Shown here: in pieces, positions 63,044 to 64,000 of the stretch
How the letters are laid out: each line of letters begins with the position of its first letter
Position numbering within the stretch: position 1 is the first letter of the stretch
From: Artemisia argyi
Taxonomy: Eukaryota > Streptophyta > Magnoliopsida > Asterales > Asteraceae
NCBI GenBank assembly: GCA_030686995.1
Contig: CM060707.1
Coordinates: 83,213,472 to 83,277,471, forward strand
Direction: 5' to 3'
Length of the DNA: 64,000 bases
Position numbers and translations under genes: made by a program
Notes under the pieces: generated by a model
Seen by the model: only the letters and a program-made list of their open reading frames with translations
The model's database searches: none
Told to the model about the DNA's origin: nothing

Positions 63044-64000
63044 ATGGAATCTGAAAAATATTTAGAAGGGCAATCTATGCAAAGACCACCACTATTTGAA
63101 AGTGATGAATTTTTATATTGGAAAAATCGATTCGAAACTTATGTGAAATCAAAAGATCTAGATCTTTGGCATATTATTACCAATGGTGATTTTTTACCTA
63201 TTCAAAATAACCCCGAAACTAAGAAAGATGAAATCGTACCTTTTGAAAAACAAAATGATGATTTAAAAAGAAAACTTGCTAAAAATAATGAAGCAAAAAT
63301 GGTAATTTATAATGCGCTACCACGTAAAGAGTATGAAAGGATCTTTATGTGTGAAACCGCAAAAGAAATTTGGAACTCTTTATTAATAACTCACCAAGGT
63401 AATAATCAAGTCAAAGATAACAAAATAGATCTACTTGTTCAACAATATGAACAATTCACGATTCCGGAAGAGGAATCAATTGATAATGCTTTTGCTAGAT
63501 TTAACACTATCATCACAAGTTTAAAAGCACTTGATGAGAATTTCTCTAGTAAGAATTTTGTTAGGAAATTTCTTAGAGCTCTTCACCCTAAATGGCGAGC
63601 TAAAGTGACGGCTATTGAAGAATCAAAGAATTTGTCAACACTACAACTTGATGAATTAATTGGAAACCTGAAAGTCTACGAAGCAATTATAAAGAAGGAC
63701 TCTGAAATGGTTAAAGGAAAACGTGAGCAAAGCAAGTCAATCGCCTTGAAAGCTAGAAAGGAATCCAACAACGAAGATAGCTCATCTTCCGAAAGCGATG
63801 ACGAAGAATATGCCATGGCCGTAAGAGACTTCAAGAAATTCTTCAAAAGGCGAGGAAGATTCGTTAGACAACCACACGATGAAAGAAGAACATCTCAAAA
63901 GAATAATGATGACAAGTATAGCAAGAATGAGAGAAAGTGTTTCAAGTGTGGTGATCCGAATCACCTCATTGGAAAATGTCCAATGATGACAAGAGATCAA
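63044..64000 (+). CDS. gag: Copia gag (N-terminal 319 residues), continues past the window
   Basis: An ATG at 63044, 53 bp after the PBS, opens 319 codons without a stop. Gag segments are [32 protein letters not shown] and [18 protein letters not shown]. An acidic stretch ([14 protein letters not shown]) is followed by a basic [14 protein letters not shown] segment, and the zinc knuckle [14 protein letters not shown] (CX2CX4HX4C) lies at about 63938-63981. It is the nucleocapsid/capsid polyprotein of the element starting at 61661. It is intact as far as visible and related to the broken gag at 15512-15962. Confidence 0.9.
   Translation, partial: MESEKYLEGQSMQRPPLFESDEFLYWKNRFETYVKSKDLDLWHIITNGDFLPIQNNPETKKDEIVPFEKQNDDLKRKLAKNNEAKMVIYNALPRKEYERIFMCETAKEIWNSLLITHQGNNQVKDNKIDLLVQQYEQFTIPEEESIDNAFARFNTIITSLKALDENFSSKNFVRKFLRALHPKWRAKVTAIEESKNLSTLQLDELIGNLKVYEAIIKKDSEMVKGKREQSKSIALKARKESNNEDSSSSESDDEEYAMAVRDFKKFFKRRGRFVRQPHDERRTSQKNNDDKYSKNERKCFKCGDPNHLIGKCPMMTRDQ

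Larger units (their letters stand above)
61661..64000 (+). mobile_element. Copia element, 5' part (LTR, PBS, gag), continues past the window
   Basis: It is inserted in the 3' non-coding region of the preceding composite. The five bases before it, AAGGG, are the expected left target duplication. The LTR, PBS and an open gag are normal, so it may be structurally intact beyond the window. It is related to the LTRs at 16019 and 37268. Confidence 0.85.

Overview
The window is plant nuclear DNA, most likely from a eudicot of the daisy family (Asteraceae). The evidence is one spliced plant glutamate-receptor-like gene with GT-AG introns, AT-rich intergenic DNA, and many Ty1/copia, MULE and LINE remnants of the kind that fill composite genomes. 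The family assignment is inference from the style of the retroelement proteins. Almost everything apart from the receptor gene is transposon-derived, often nested two or three deep.

Layout. 1-201 holds the N-terminus of a retrotransposon-type ORF (minus strand), followed by about 2.7 kb of non-coding DNA. 2864-17525 is a minus-strand copia element (LTR 16019-17525, broken gag) split by a second copia element, '3448-15506', which has long gag, gag-linker and pol ORFs and a perfect 5-bp target duplication. 17526-19143 is intergenic with an (AT)n tract. 19144-24466 (minus) is an apparently intact six-exon GLR gene encoding 913 aa. 24467-26303 is intergenic with one MITE. About 25986-33300 is a decayed Mutator-like element: a FAR1-type transposase with a C-terminal OTU protease domain (pseudogene), an intact small GRF zinc-finger gene, and long non-coding tandem repeats. 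33301-37253 is degenerate retroelement DNA. 37268-41346 is a copia LTR interrupted by a complete 2.39-kb MULE (113-bp TIRs, 9-bp target duplication) carrying a GRF zinc-finger gene and a MuDR N-terminal fragment in convergent orientation. 41352-42300 is another MuDR N-terminal pseudogene, followed by a 5'-truncated LINE with a poly(A) tail at 44114. 44908-54796 is a roughly 10-kb imperfect palindrome made of two 3' halves of the same copia family. 54802-61660 is a second composite of similar design. 61661-64000 is the 5' part of another copia element that runs out of the window.

The most striking signal is a set of copia elements whose outer ends are both the U5 end of the LTR. '3448-15506' ends in U5 on both sides, its 5' LTR is replaced by a 246-bp hairpin-like inverted U5, and it still sits between perfect 5-bp duplications. 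The 44908-54796 palindrome likewise has U5 facing outward on both sides, and the following composite repeats its breakpoint within pol to within about 5 bp. This looks like integration of aberrant, self-inverted reverse transcripts. Other signals worth following are 20 copies of a TTAYGCGTAR motif in one element's leader, a 2.5-kb non-coding 3' region conserved in several copies, and GRF zinc-finger genes in both MULE-type loci.

The only cellular gene I can support is the GLR. All other coding features belong to, or decay from, mobile elements.
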